Positions 49,704-57,077 of a stretch of 64,000 bases of DNA are shown here, piece by piece. Positions within the stretch are counted from its first letter, which is position 1. Each line of letters starts with the position of its first letter. The translations under genes and the position numbers were made by a program. Under the pieces are notes generated by a model that worked only from the letters and a program-made list of their open reading frames with translations, was not told the origin of the DNA and made no database searches. The DNA comes from a virus: positions 1-64,000 of the IMG/VR virus record IMGVR_UViG_3300044684_000278. One strand, 5' to 3'.

Positions 49704-50819
49704 ATGAATATCTTGTTTTATTTAAAGGACTCAAAGAACAAAGCCGGTGAGAAAGCTCTCTATGTCCGGCTCTCCCAAGGCACCCAAATTACAGAATTAT
49801 CCCTGGGTGTCCGCATGAAACCCTCCCAGTTTAAGTCTACATCTTCCAAGCAGTACATGAATGCTGTTCAAGCCAAGCTCCTGGAGATAGAGGGAGAACT
49901 TCTTCTACAAAGTACCTGTACCCCACAAATGATCAAGCATGAGTACTTAAGCCGTACTACGCAGGTATATAACCTCCTTGATGTGTGGGATCAGTACCTG
50001 GTGTATTACCAAAAGAACAAGCTCCAGACCGGAGAGGTCAAGGAGGTGTCCTATGATAAGTTCGTCCTTTCCCAGGATTACATGAAAAAGTACCTCAGAG
50101 AGCTGAAACTTACGGACATCCCTTTGAACATGATCCATTCTGATTTCATCATGGAGTTTTTCAATTTTCTCAGAAGGAGTGTATCCCATAATCATGCTCA
50201 GAAGATGGTCAGCAAGTTCAAGACAGTGATCATCTGGGCCCATTCCAAGGGCTGGATCACCAAGACCCCCTTTACCCAGGTCAAGATCCGGCCAAACAAA
50301 ACCAAGGTGGTCTATCTGGTGGACAGTGAGCTGAAGAGGCTGCACAAGACCAAGTACCATCCCCGGCTGGAGAAGGTGCGTGATGCTTTTCTTTTTCAGT
50401 GTTATACAGGGCTTGCCTACATAGACATGAGCCAGCTTACCCAGGAAATGATTGAGGATAACAAGATCATGATTGACCGTCAGAAGACGGGTGAGCCCTG
50501 CTACATCCCCTTAATGAAGCCAGCCAAGGAAATACTGGAAAAGTACAGGTATAAGCTCCCGGTAAATTCCAACCAGAAAATGAATGCTTACTTAAAAGAA
50601 GTAGGCACCCTGGCAAAAATCAACAAAGAGCTGCATACTCACGTTGGCAGGCATACTTTTGCCACCATTGCCCTAAATAACGGAATGCCCGTGACCACTT
50701 TACAGGTCATACTGGGGCACTCTGACATCAGGACCACAATGAAGTATGCCAAGTTGATCCGGAATACGATAGATCAGGACATGGTCAAGCTGGAAGATAA
50801 GTTATCTGCTATAGTATAA
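49704..50819 (+). CDS. int: Tyrosine integrase
   Basis: 371 residues. The N-terminal ~90 residues form an arm-binding domain of the Bacteroidota type (MNILFYLKDSKNKAGEKALY), residues ~95-195 a SAM-like core-binding domain and the rest the catalytic domain. Visible active-site residues are Lys261, His313 and Arg316 (HVGRHTFAT), His339 (LGHSDIRTT) and the nucleophile Tyr348 (KYAKL). The position of the first catalytic Arg is Ala238 (CYTGLAYIDMSQL). IntDOT of CTnDOT also lacks this Arg, so activity is still plausible. It lies beside the probable attP. Confidence 0.93.
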   Translation: MNILFYLKDSKNKAGEKALYVRLSQGTQITELSLGVRMKPSQFKSTSSKQYMNAVQAKLLEIEGELLLQSTCTPQMIKHEYLSRTTQVYNLLDVWDQYLVYYQKNKLQTGEVKEVSYDKFVLSQDYMKKYLRELKLTDIPLNMIHSDFIMEFFNFLRRSVSHNHAQKMVSKFKTVIIWAHSKGWITKTPFTQVKIRPNKTKVVYLVDSELKRLHKTKYHPRLEKVRDAFLFQCYTGLAYIDMSQLTQEMIEDNKIMIDRQKTGEPCYIPLMKPAKEILEKYRYKLPVNSNQKMNAYLKEVGTLAKINKELHTHVGRHTFATIALNNGMPVTTLQVILGHSDIRTTMKYAKLIRNTIDQDMVKLEDKLSAIV

Positions 50820-50850
50820 AGAAAGGAGGATTAAGTTCCTCCTTTTTGTT
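50820..50850. terminator. Bidirectional terminator after the integrase
   Basis: Stem AAGGAGGA / TCCTCCTT with a 6-base loop and TTTTTG on the plus strand. It ends the integrase transcript and overlaps the 3' end of the convergent small gene. Confidence 0.75.
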
Positions 50851-51097
50851 TTTGTTCCAGGGTATTCAGGGCTTCCATGATCTGGTCAATGACCGGTGTC
50901 TCACGTTTAAGAAAAGTAAAAGCTTTAACATCCCACATAGGAGATCCGTCACCAGCTTTATAACTCCCAGTATCTTCAATTACTTTGCCCCTGAAGTAGT
51001 TTCCTCTTATTTCTTGAACCCTTACCTTAGTTCCAAGTTTACCTACTACTATATCACCGGGCTTAAATGGCTCATTCATTCCTCTGCCTTTCCCCAC
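50831..51097 (-). CDS. SH3-like protein with shared C-terminal helix
   Basis: 88 residues. FKPGDIVVGKLGTKVRVQEI opens an SH3-like barrel, then YFRGKVIEDTGSYKAGDGSP and the shared helix PVIDQIMEALNTLEQKQK. It is a dispersed member of the family found in tandem at 38.2-39.3 kb and 62.6-63.8 kb. The start overlaps the next gene by 22 bases. Function unknown. Confidence 0.62.
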   Translation of the reverse strand: MGKGRGMNEPFKPGDIVVGKLGTKVRVQEIRGNYFRGKVIEDTGSYKAGDGSPMWDVKAFTFLKRETPVIDQIMEALNTLEQKQKGGT

Positions 51098-51330
51098 TCT
51101 TTATTGAGCTGGTCAAACTGTTCTTTGGTAAACGCATAGTGATTGGTAAGGCCCCGTTCCCTCTTCCCGTTGATATAATCACACAGGCTCTTGGCCGTGT
51201 ATTCATCCGTGCGGAACTGCCAGTTTATGGCTGCTGCTTCTATTTCTTCCGGGAGGTTGTGTACTATAGTGAAGCTGCTTCCGTCTGATAGCCGGATCTC
51301 CGTTTCAAAAAATTTCATATCATCCATCAT
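51076..51330 (-). CDS. Small protein of unknown function
   Basis: 84 residues: a beta opening (FFETEIRLSDGSSFTIVHNL), then helices (INWQFRTDEYTAKSLCDYIN; TKEQFDQLNKEWGKAEE). No recognised family. It is transcribed divergently from the plus-strand Cys-rich pair. Confidence 0.55.
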   Translation of the reverse strand: MMDDMKFFETEIRLSDGSSFTIVHNLPEEIEAAAINWQFRTDEYTAKSLCDYINGKRERGLTNHYAFTKEQFDQLNKEWGKAEE

Positions 51331-51388
51331 ATTGTAATTGTTTATAATATTTTGTATATTAAACTAACCACCTTATCCTCATTGCTTT
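51331..51388. promoter_or_regulatory. Divergent promoter region of the Cys-rich pair
   Basis: A 58-base AT-rich gap between divergent genes. It contains ATTGTAATTGTTTATAATATT and TTTGTATATT, compatible with a plus-strand promoter but not a perfect TAnnTTTG match. No TCTACA motif. Confidence 0.35.
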
Positions 51389-51919
51389 ATGTGCAACTGT
51401 AACAAATTCCTGGTAACACCCGTGAGCTGCAAAAGAGCAGTCTACACAGACTATGTTGCCACCTGCTCTGACTCACCCGGTGCCTTCCTAAAAGAGTCAG
51501 CCTGTCCGCCCTGTACAGACGGGCCGGACATCAATACCCTGGAAATAGACTATCTGAACGCTCAGTGGACCTATCAGATGAGTGCTAACGATACTGGCAG
51601 AACTGCACTGGACTTTTATAACGGGTGGTTTTTACCTTACAAGGCACAACTGGGATTTACAGATAATACGATTTTCCAGATCTATGTAACCTCAGGCAGT
51701 TTCAGCCAACCTTTGGATGTTACTCAATACAGTCAGGGACCAGTTTCTTTTACTGACTCCAGCGGGAACACTTCTTATACGCTCCAGGGATCTGCCGCAC
51801 CAGGCACTGGTATGGCCGTTAATATAAACTCTGGCTGGGGAAACTATTCTATTCTGGCAGTAGGTAATGATGGAAAAACAATCATTTTTAACAATATCAT
51901 AGCCATCTGGGGCTCTTAA
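51389..51919 (+). CDS. Cys-rich secreted-looking protein, tandem paralogue 1
   Basis: 176 residues starting MCNCNKFLVTPVSCKRAVYT. The N-terminal ~45 residues contain six cysteines (ATCSDSP, SACPPCTDG). The rest is beta-rich and low in charge (VTSGSFSQPLDVTQYSQGPV; TSYTLQGSAAPGTGMAVNIN), like an Ig- or jelly-roll-type surface domain, ending GKTIIFNNIIAIWGS. No signal peptide. The next gene is a clear paralogue. A virion-decoration or host-surface role is plausible; these two genes form a small plus-strand island. Confidence 0.62.
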   Translation: MCNCNKFLVTPVSCKRAVYTDYVATCSDSPGAFLKESACPPCTDGPDINTLEIDYLNAQWTYQMSANDTGRTALDFYNGWFLPYKAQLGFTDNTIFQIYVTSGSFSQPLDVTQYSQGPVSFTDSSGNTSYTLQGSAAPGTGMAVNINSGWGNYSILAVGNDGKTIIFNNIIAIWGS

Positions 51920-51930
51920 TCCATATTACC

Positions 51931-52470
51931 ATGTGTAACTGTAACTGTAATCGTTTCGTCATCAGGAAGAACAACAAGTATCTTCCTACCTTTACTAACT
52001 ATATAGCGGTTCCCACAGATTGTGCGGATGCATATATAAAGCCCGGAGACTGTCCCGGATGTAACCCTTTGCGTTATGCTGTCCGGGAGGATATGGCAAA
52101 CCCCGCGTACCAGGTGGATACCGGTACTGCTGATGGCATTACCATCAATGCCATGGATATTTACTATGGCCTGTCCGGGAAGTATTACACCCAGATCCAG
52201 GTAGACAGCAGTACAGCCTTCACTTTCTACACCTATCCCGGCACTTATGCACCTACCAAAAGAATTGATACAAGCGTACTTTCTCCGGTAGGCACGATCA
52301 CCTATTCAGGTGGGCCTACTATGTCTGCCAGTGACAATGGGGCGGGACAGAGTGTAACCTTAAGCGGGTTTAGTGGGCAGAATGGAAACTTTAGTGTGAT
52401 CATGTATGATCAGAAGCAAGGAAAGGCCATTATCCTCAACAACCTGATCCAGTTTTACCATGAACGTTAA
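51931..52470 (+). CDS. Cys-rich secreted-looking protein, tandem paralogue 2
   Basis: 179 residues starting MCNCNCNRFVIRKNNKYLPT. The cysteine-rich head (VPTDCADAYIKPGDCPGCNP) and the C-terminal motif GKAIILNNLIQFYHE match the upstream paralogue (GKTIIFNNIIAIW), while the middle (SSTAFTFYTYPGTYAPTKRI) has diverged. Beta-rich and weakly charged. Function unknown; the pair probably arose by tandem duplication. Confidence 0.62.
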   Translation: MCNCNCNRFVIRKNNKYLPTFTNYIAVPTDCADAYIKPGDCPGCNPLRYAVREDMANPAYQVDTGTADGITINAMDIYYGLSGKYYTQIQVDSSTAFTFYTYPGTYAPTKRIDTSVLSPVGTITYSGGPTMSASDNGAGQSVTLSGFSGQNGNFSVIMYDQKQGKAIILNNLIQFYHER

Positions 52471-52712
52471 ACCTGGGCTATCTTGGCTCCCACAATGAAG
52501 GTCTCCGCTGTATCATTGTCAAACCTGACAAGATAGGCATCAACACCATTCATAGAGACACTTCCTGTGACCACACCCTGGTCCTGCTCAAAGTGTACAT
52601 CCTTATCTTCCCGTACTACTTTTTTTACCCTTTGACCAAGCTTGATCTTGCATCTCGGATCCCCTGAGTGCAGGAGCTCTAAGATGGCAGGGTTGAGGTC
52701 ATGTAAGATCAT
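52467..52712 (-). CDS. SH3/KOW-like small protein
   Basis: 81 residues. IKLGQRVKKVVREDKDVHFE then QDQGVVTGSVSMNGVDAYLV suggest a small beta barrel of the same general kind as the tandem family, but the shared C-terminal helix is absent; a short N-terminal helix (LNPAILELLHS) precedes the barrel. Its end overlaps the plus-strand paralogue by four bases. Confidence 0.52.
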   Translation of the reverse strand: MILHDLNPAILELLHSGDPRCKIKLGQRVKKVVREDKDVHFEQDQGVVTGSVSMNGVDAYLVRFDNDTAETFIVGAKIAQV

Positions 52713-52730
52713 AATGATAAGTTGTTAATG

Positions 52731-52768
52731 AATCCGGACTAATATAAGAATCAGTCCGGATTTTTTTT
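52731..52768 (+). terminator. Plus-strand terminator
   Basis: A perfect stem AATCCGGACT / AGTCCGGATT with a 12-base loop is followed by eight T on the plus strand; the minus strand lacks a comparable T-run. It would stop plus-strand transcripts of the Cys-rich pair after they cross the minus-strand gene at 52467-52712, which makes those transcripts antisense to that gene. Confidence 0.75.
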
Positions 52769-52769
52769 G

Positions 52770-54023
52770 TTACTTGTTTAATTGTGCATCTGTTTCCGGA
52801 GTCACATTGATATACTTCCCACCTGTACGCTCACAAAGACTTTTCAGCTCATTGTTAGGTCCGTTGTAAAGAGTGATGGCATTGGTCTTCCAGGTAAGCT
52901 TGTCTGTCTTCACGCTATCCTGGCCATCGTTGATCACCAGGATCTCCGGCTGATCTACGGACAGGTCAATGTTCAGATTGAACAGCTTGTGGTTTTCCAT
53001 GATCTCTTTACGGATCCTGTCAATGATGAGTCCCACTTCTGTGTCTCCACCACTGGGGTTATTGTTGAAGTGTTTCCAGAACTCCAGGGCAGTCTCCCGG
53101 TTATAGATATGATACCATTTAAACGTACCATGCTCCAGGTTGTTTTTGGTCAGGAAGAAGCAGAAGAAGATCTCACACTCTTCCTTGATACAGTAAGATA
53201 ACCTGTCGGCCACGATGGACATCACCCACTGTTGTTTCTGTGGGGAGTTCATGGATCCTGAAAAGTCCACCAGCATGATGATCTTCTGCTTGGACTCTTC
53301 ACTTGTTACCGGGGTGTTGACGATCAGGTCCTTGGTTACCAGTTTCTGGTTGAAGTTGGGCATCATACGCTGATACAGCTGGCTGTTTACCAGCTCACCA
53401 TATTCTGCCATCCTTTTCTGCTTATGTACCTGGGAGTTGGTCACCCTTCTCTCATGCACCACCTTCTTGATCTCAAAGCTCTTACCGAAGGCTTCCACCA
53501 TGGCAATCCGCTGCATCATATCCAGCCTTTTATCAAAGTCCTGCATGTCTGCCCGGTTGTCAAAGAGCTCATTTATAGTAGAAGACTCAAACTGCTCCTC
53601 ATCCGGCACGCCAACAAATACCTCTGTGAGGTCTTTCTCCGTCATCTTATCCGGGGAAGGCATAGCTCCGCCCTTTTGTTTCTGCTTCCGCTTCATCAGC
53701 ATGAGCAGGTTCATAGCCTTGTCCAAAGGAGAGATGCCAGGAACAAACTTGGTCCTTAAAGCCTCATAGAATCCTTCCTTGGCGTTTGCCCTTTCCAGCT
53801 CCTCCGGACTTAGCTTAGCCGGATCTTTGTATTTATCTTCCACGATGTCATAGGACATCACCATCTTGTGGTAGAAGAAACGGGCCAGCTCTTTGGCTAC
53901 ATGGGTATTCTGCAGGTCAAGACCCTTGCGGTGGAGAGTGCTCTCCACCACATAGGTCATTGGGGTCCAGTAATACTCATGTTCCCGTATGTAAAAATCT
54001 TCTTGCTTATTTCTCAATAACAT
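52770..54023 (-). CDS. VWA-domain protein, second MoxR partner
   Basis: 417 residues. The C-terminal VWA domain has the MIDAS motif DFSGS at Asp253 (IIMLVDFSGSMNSPQKQQWV), GGDTEVGLIIDRI and VINDGQD. The N-terminal ~240 residues are helical and charged and unlike those of the first VWA protein, so the two pairs are not a recent duplication. Its start overlaps the end of the second AAA gene by 17 bases. Confidence 0.85.
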   Translation of the reverse strand: MLLRNKQEDFYIREHEYYWTPMTYVVESTLHRKGLDLQNTHVAKELARFFYHKMVMSYDIVEDKYKDPAKLSPEELERANAKEGFYEALRTKFVPGISPLDKAMNLLMLMKRKQKQKGGAMPSPDKMTEKDLTEVFVGVPDEEQFESSTINELFDNRADMQDFDKRLDMMQRIAMVEAFGKSFEIKKVVHERRVTNSQVHKQKRMAEYGELVNSQLYQRMMPNFNQKLVTKDLIVNTPVTSEESKQKIIMLVDFSGSMNSPQKQQWVMSIVADRLSYCIKEECEIFFCFFLTKNNLEHGTFKWYHIYNRETALEFWKHFNNNPSGGDTEVGLIIDRIRKEIMENHKLFNLNIDLSVDQPEILVINDGQDSVKTDKLTWKTNAITLYNGPNNELKSLCERTGGKYINVTPETDAQLNK

Positions 54024-55146
54024 CTTGGATCTCCTTCAGTTTAGATTGTAAGAATTTTTCATAGCCGGATACGCGGCCACTGATCTGTTTCATCAGCTCG
54101 TCATCCACCTTCTTGGCTTTCAGAGTCTGAATATCCGCATGGATCTCTTTCAGTACCACTTTGGCACGACGAACATTGTCCAGGGAATTCAGGGTGACAC
54201 TATTGGCCTCTTTGATGTTACCATCAATCTTAGCTATCAGGTCCTCAATCACCTGTACATTTTTGTACTTGGAGATCTCAGCATCCACCAGGGATTTGTT
54301 CTTGCCAGAGAAATCTGCCATGAACTTCAGGCCACCCATATCACCACCGGTCTTCTCCAGGATACGGGCTGCTTTAATGGCAGTACGCGGAGAAACCACG
54401 GTTCCGTTCTGGGCCAGTTTCTCCATGATATAAGAAAGCTGGCTGAATGGCTTGCCGAACATTTTGTTGAACATGAAGGAATAAGTATCCTTAGTGTATG
54501 CATTCCACTCTACTTTATACTCTAAAGGAAAACGTTCCATGAGGGCCTTCAGTGAGTCGTTCTTGGTGAACTCTTCACGGGTCTTGTTAGTACAGCACAC
54601 GATGAGCTTGGTCTTGATCTCAAATACCTGTGTGCCGTTACGGAACTTGCCGGAGGTCAGGATGTCTTTTAACTGTTCCAGGATATAATCCGGAGCATCC
54701 ATCAACTCTTCAAAGATCACGTACTCAAAGTTCATGAAAGAGTTTTCTACCAGGAATTCCAGGGCACCTGTGTCATTGAACTTCTTGATGTCAATGCCAC
54801 CAAACAGGGAATCGGTAGTAGTACCGCTACCCATTGTCTTTACAAACGGCTCAATACCTTTTGATTCAAAGAAGTATTCAGTGAACTCTGATTTACCGTG
54901 ACCGCCTTTACCAAACAGGATGATATTCTCTCCGGTCAGGAGTGCCAAGTCAAGGGCCTTGTTCAGATCTTCCATGAATACGAACTTGGTAGGATCTGAT
55001 TTGGTTTTTGGAGCAGCAGCAGGAGCTTCTGCAGGAGCAGGAGTTTCTTTTCCGGTTTCAGCTTGAGCTGATTTGTTTTTTAACATGCTTGGTGCTTTGA
55101 TAGCCACACCATTGGTTTTCTTTACTGCTGTTTCAGTGGTACTCAT
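54007..55146 (-). CDS. MoxR-type AAA ATPase, second copy
   Basis: 379 residues from the ATG at 55146 (MSTTETAVKKTNGVA). Walker A is GKGGHGKS at residues 79-86 (IILFGKGGHGKSEFTEYF), Walker B is YVIFEELMDAPDYILEQLKD, and sensor 1 is LIVCCTNKTREEF. The first ~50 residues are Ala/Pro/Lys-rich and disordered. The last ~90 residues are helical. It overlaps its VWA partner gene, so they are probably made in fixed ratio. Function of MoxR/VWA pairs in phages is unsettled. Confidence 0.84.
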   Translation of the reverse strand: MSTTETAVKKTNGVAIKAPSMLKNKSAQAETGKETPAPAEAPAAAPKTKSDPTKFVFMEDLNKALDLALLTGENIILFGKGGHGKSEFTEYFFESKGIEPFVKTMGSGTTTDSLFGGIDIKKFNDTGALEFLVENSFMNFEYVIFEELMDAPDYILEQLKDILTSGKFRNGTQVFEIKTKLIVCCTNKTREEFTKNDSLKALMERFPLEYKVEWNAYTKDTYSFMFNKMFGKPFSQLSYIMEKLAQNGTVVSPRTAIKAARILEKTGGDMGGLKFMADFSGKNKSLVDAEISKYKNVQVIEDLIAKIDGNIKEANSVTLNSLDNVRRAKVVLKEIHADIQTLKAKKVDDELMKQISGRVSGYEKFLQSKLKEIQDVIEK

Positions 55147-55180
55147 GATTTTTGTGTTGATTAAATAGTGAATTATTTTG

Positions 55181-55465
55181 TTAACTGTTTTTTGCTTGTA
55201 GCTGTAAAGCCAGCCGGTCAAGGGCTGACTCAATTAGAATAATAGTGTCGGAGAGGGGATCTTTAGCAAGTTCTCTCCAGTAGTAACGACCTTCCTGGCC
55301 GTCCTCCCAGCGGACTCCTGCACCTATATCGGAGATCCATTTTGTGATGATCCCCTTTTTACCCTCTCCTCTCTTGGTTCGGTCGTTGCTGGATTTTATA
55401 CCTTCCTCAGAGATGATAACCTTTGTTCCTACCGGACCAGTACTTTGGGTAAGGTGCTTAGACAT
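55181..55465 (-). CDS. Small beta-rich protein with shared C-terminal helix
   Basis: 94 residues. GTKVIISEEGIKSSNDRTKR then KGIITKWISDIGAGVRWEDG form a beta domain with a basic face (GQEGRYYWREL resembles the YYWxxL ending of the tandem relatives). The C-terminal LIESALDRLALQLQAK is the shared family helix. The start overlaps the neighbour by eight bases. Function unknown. Confidence 0.6.
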   Translation of the reverse strand: MSKHLTQSTGPVGTKVIISEEGIKSSNDRTKRGEGKKGIITKWISDIGAGVRWEDGQEGRYYWRELAKDPLSDTIILIESALDRLALQLQAKNS

Positions 55466-55793
55466 AGAACGGACTTAGTTTTTGCTTTTGCTTTTTCTCG
55501 TGCTTATCCAGCTCTATGAGTGTCTGGCGGATCAGCTCCGCACAGTTATCACACTTCTCCTGGAGGATCTTTTCTTCTGAAGGAACATATACCAGCTCCT
55601 TCATGTAATAGGCTTCCCGGTGACCGTTGGACCACAGCACGTAGCATGTGTTTCCACTACTACCATCAAGTGTCCCGATCATACCTTTACCATTTTTAAT
55701 ACGGTCTTCATGGGGAGGTGCGGTGGGACTTAACTCTACCTCAGCCCCCTTCTGGTAGTTTCCTTCGTTTACCTGGACTTTTTGTTTTGTCAT
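55458..55793 (-). CDS. Small beta-rich protein, family-like
   Basis: 111 residues. The N-terminal domain (KGAEVELSPTAPPHEDRIKN, then GKGMIGTLDGSSGNTCYVLW) resembles that of the adjacent downstream gene. The C-terminal helix (CDNCAELIRQTLIELDKHEK) differs from the shared helix and begins with CDNC. Probably a diverged family member. Confidence 0.55.
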   Translation of the reverse strand: MTKQKVQVNEGNYQKGAEVELSPTAPPHEDRIKNGKGMIGTLDGSSGNTCYVLWSNGHREAYYMKELVYVPSEEKILQEKCDNCAELIRQTLIELDKHEKKQKQKLSPFYV

Positions 55794-56032
55794 GTTTCAA
55801 AAGTTTCAATGGTTTTGATAATGTTTTGGAGGGCATTCCAGAAGGACTTGTCTTCTCTCATCTCTTCCAGCTCCCCATCCGTTGGTTTACGGATGGCCTG
55901 GTTATCCTCAAAGAGCAGGATACTTTTGCAATGGAAGCAGATGCTGACATCACCTTTGGAAGGCCGCACATCTTTCTGATAAGTTTCGTGATTGTTTAAT
56001 TGGGTTGAACAATAGGGACACGGTATACTCAT
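55790..56032 (-). CDS. Zinc-finger small protein
   Basis: 80 residues. Two CxxC pairs (SIPCPYCSTQL and SICFHCKSILLF) form a probable zinc ribbon. The rest is helical and acidic (DGELEEMREDKSFWNALQNI). Similar small phage proteins are common; function unknown. Confidence 0.6.
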   Translation of the reverse strand: MSIPCPYCSTQLNNHETYQKDVRPSKGDVSICFHCKSILLFEDNQAIRKPTDGELEEMREDKSFWNALQNIIKTIETFET

Positions 56033-56052
56033 AGTTTTTCAGGGAAATGGAA

Positions 56053-56589
56053 TCAGAGTTTTAACTTGTTACGTATGTTTAAGAGTTTCTGTTTGTAGCT
56101 GTCATCCTTTGAATAGAACTTGCTGATATAATTCACCCAGGAAGACTCTGAGGAGATGTTCTCCGGATCTTCTACAAAGCCCTGCCACATGGCATAGTCA
56201 ATACAGCTTTGTCTCCAGTGTGAATAATAAGCATGGTTGTTCTTTTCTCCCAGGGCTGTGGTTGGACGGTGTTCGGCCAGCTTCATTCCGAAGAGATTGT
56301 TGTTTTCATTGAATACCTTAGAGGATCCATTGGCGGATTCCAGTTTCATTTGTGCAATAGCTACTTCCGGGTACTTGACGTGTAGCTGTCTTAAATAATC
56401 ACGAACCTTGATCTCAGAAAAGGGGTCATTGAGATCATAGACGATCTGGGTGCTTACGCTCTGTTGTGTAACTGTCTTAGGTTCCTGGAACCTGGCTGTA
56501 TAGGCTATGTAGCAGAAGCCTATCAGCAAAACAGCAAGAAAGATGATGGTTACAACGTCTCTGATTGATACTTTTTTTAATAGTTGCAT
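56053..56589 (-). CDS. Membrane-anchored glucosaminidase-like peptidoglycan hydrolase
   Basis: 178 residues from the ATG at 56589. An N-terminal membrane segment (VVTIIFLAVLLIGFCYIAY) is followed by a glucosaminidase/GH73-type domain: AIAQMKLESANGSS with the catalytic Glu84, NLFGMK (98-103) and AYYSHWRQSCIDYAMW. Only one acidic catalytic residue is obvious, as in that family. It sits far from the lysis cassette, so it may aid infection or cell-wall remodelling rather than final lysis; the choice cannot be made from sequence. Confidence 0.78.
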   Translation of the reverse strand: MQLLKKVSIRDVVTIIFLAVLLIGFCYIAYTARFQEPKTVTQQSVSTQIVYDLNDPFSEIKVRDYLRQLHVKYPEVAIAQMKLESANGSSKVFNENNNLFGMKLAEHRPTTALGEKNNHAYYSHWRQSCIDYAMWQGFVEDPENISSESSWVNYISKFYSKDDSYKQKLLNIRNKLKL

Positions 56590-56607
56590 TAGGGTAGGGT
56601 TAAATAA

Positions 56608-56770
56608 GAGGACCAACCTAACCCCTTAGTTGATCCTTGATCAGGTGCCAGAGGTCAGCCTCAGCTCTTCTATCCGTCATAGCCTTTTGGAGGTAAGAAC
56701 CTCACTCCGGGATATGATCAGATTTACGCTCTGCTTGTGTGGGAGCAAGGGATTCACCTGTTGGTCTTAA
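56608..56770 (-). promoter_or_regulatory. Structured leader, possible cis-regulatory RNA
   Basis: A ~150-base gap without a gene bounded by complementary arms GACCAAC (near 56612) and GTTGGTC (near 56762). Inside are hairpins GAGGT-AAGA-ACCTC (near 56690) and CTAT-CCGTC-ATAG (near 56672). It ends about 20 bases before the start of the glucosaminidase gene. Either a leader that regulates that gene or a separate small RNA. No known family recognised. Confidence 0.38.
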
Positions 56771-56955
56771 TAGCAATCCCTGGCACGCTGTTCGTTCCAT
56801 TGCTGCTCTTTGATCTGATCCACTTCTTCTGAAGAGAGATCAGATGAGAATACGTTTGACTGTGTCTGGTATGAATCCCTTACGTAAGCAGGATCTTTTT
56901 TTTGTATGTCTGCTATAGATTCTCCGGCATACTTGCCTCTTGTAAACTTTGTCAT
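56767..56955 (-). CDS. Small DUF3820-like protein
   Basis: 62 residues starting MTKFTRGKYAGESIADIQKK. The 'FxxGKYAGESIADIxKKDPAYV' opening resembles the DUF3820/exodeoxyribonuclease X C-terminal module, as does the gene at 25776-26081. The remainder is charged and helical (SSEEVDQIKEQQWNEQRARD). It lies just downstream of the tRNA. Confidence 0.52.
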   Translation of the reverse strand: MTKFTRGKYAGESIADIQKKDPAYVRDSYQTQSNVFSSDLSSEEVDQIKEQQWNEQRARDCY

Positions 56956-56972
56956 AGTGATTTGATTTTTGC

Positions 56973-57042
56973 ACGGGCAGACAGACTCGAACTGCCAATC
57001 TCCTCCTCAAATGGGGTGTCCTATCCATTAGACGATACCCGT
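56973..57042 (-). tRNA. tRNA, probably Gln (UUG), with a weak anticodon stem
   Basis: On the minus strand a 7-base acceptor stem ACGGGTA / TGCCCGT, a D-arm GTC-TAATGGATAG-GAC and a T-arm GGCAG-TTCGAGT-CTGTC all pair. The anticodon arm CCCCATTTGAGGAGGAG has at least two mismatches in either register: one gives UUG (Gln) with A37, the other UGA. The 5' half resembles phage tRNA-Gln genes (GGGTATCGTCTAATGG), so Gln is my choice. No encoded CCA. A phage tRNA may supplement codon supply or replace a host tRNA cleaved by defence nucleases. Confidence 0.75.
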
Positions 57043-57077
57043 GTGTAGTAAGCCCGGATCACTCCGGGACTTAAAGC

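Noticed and set aside
56741-56765. Possible second tRNA 3' end (GCAAGGGATTCACCTG)
   Set aside because: It resembles a T-arm only superficially; the stem does not pair and no other tRNA arms follow. It fits better as part of the structured leader.
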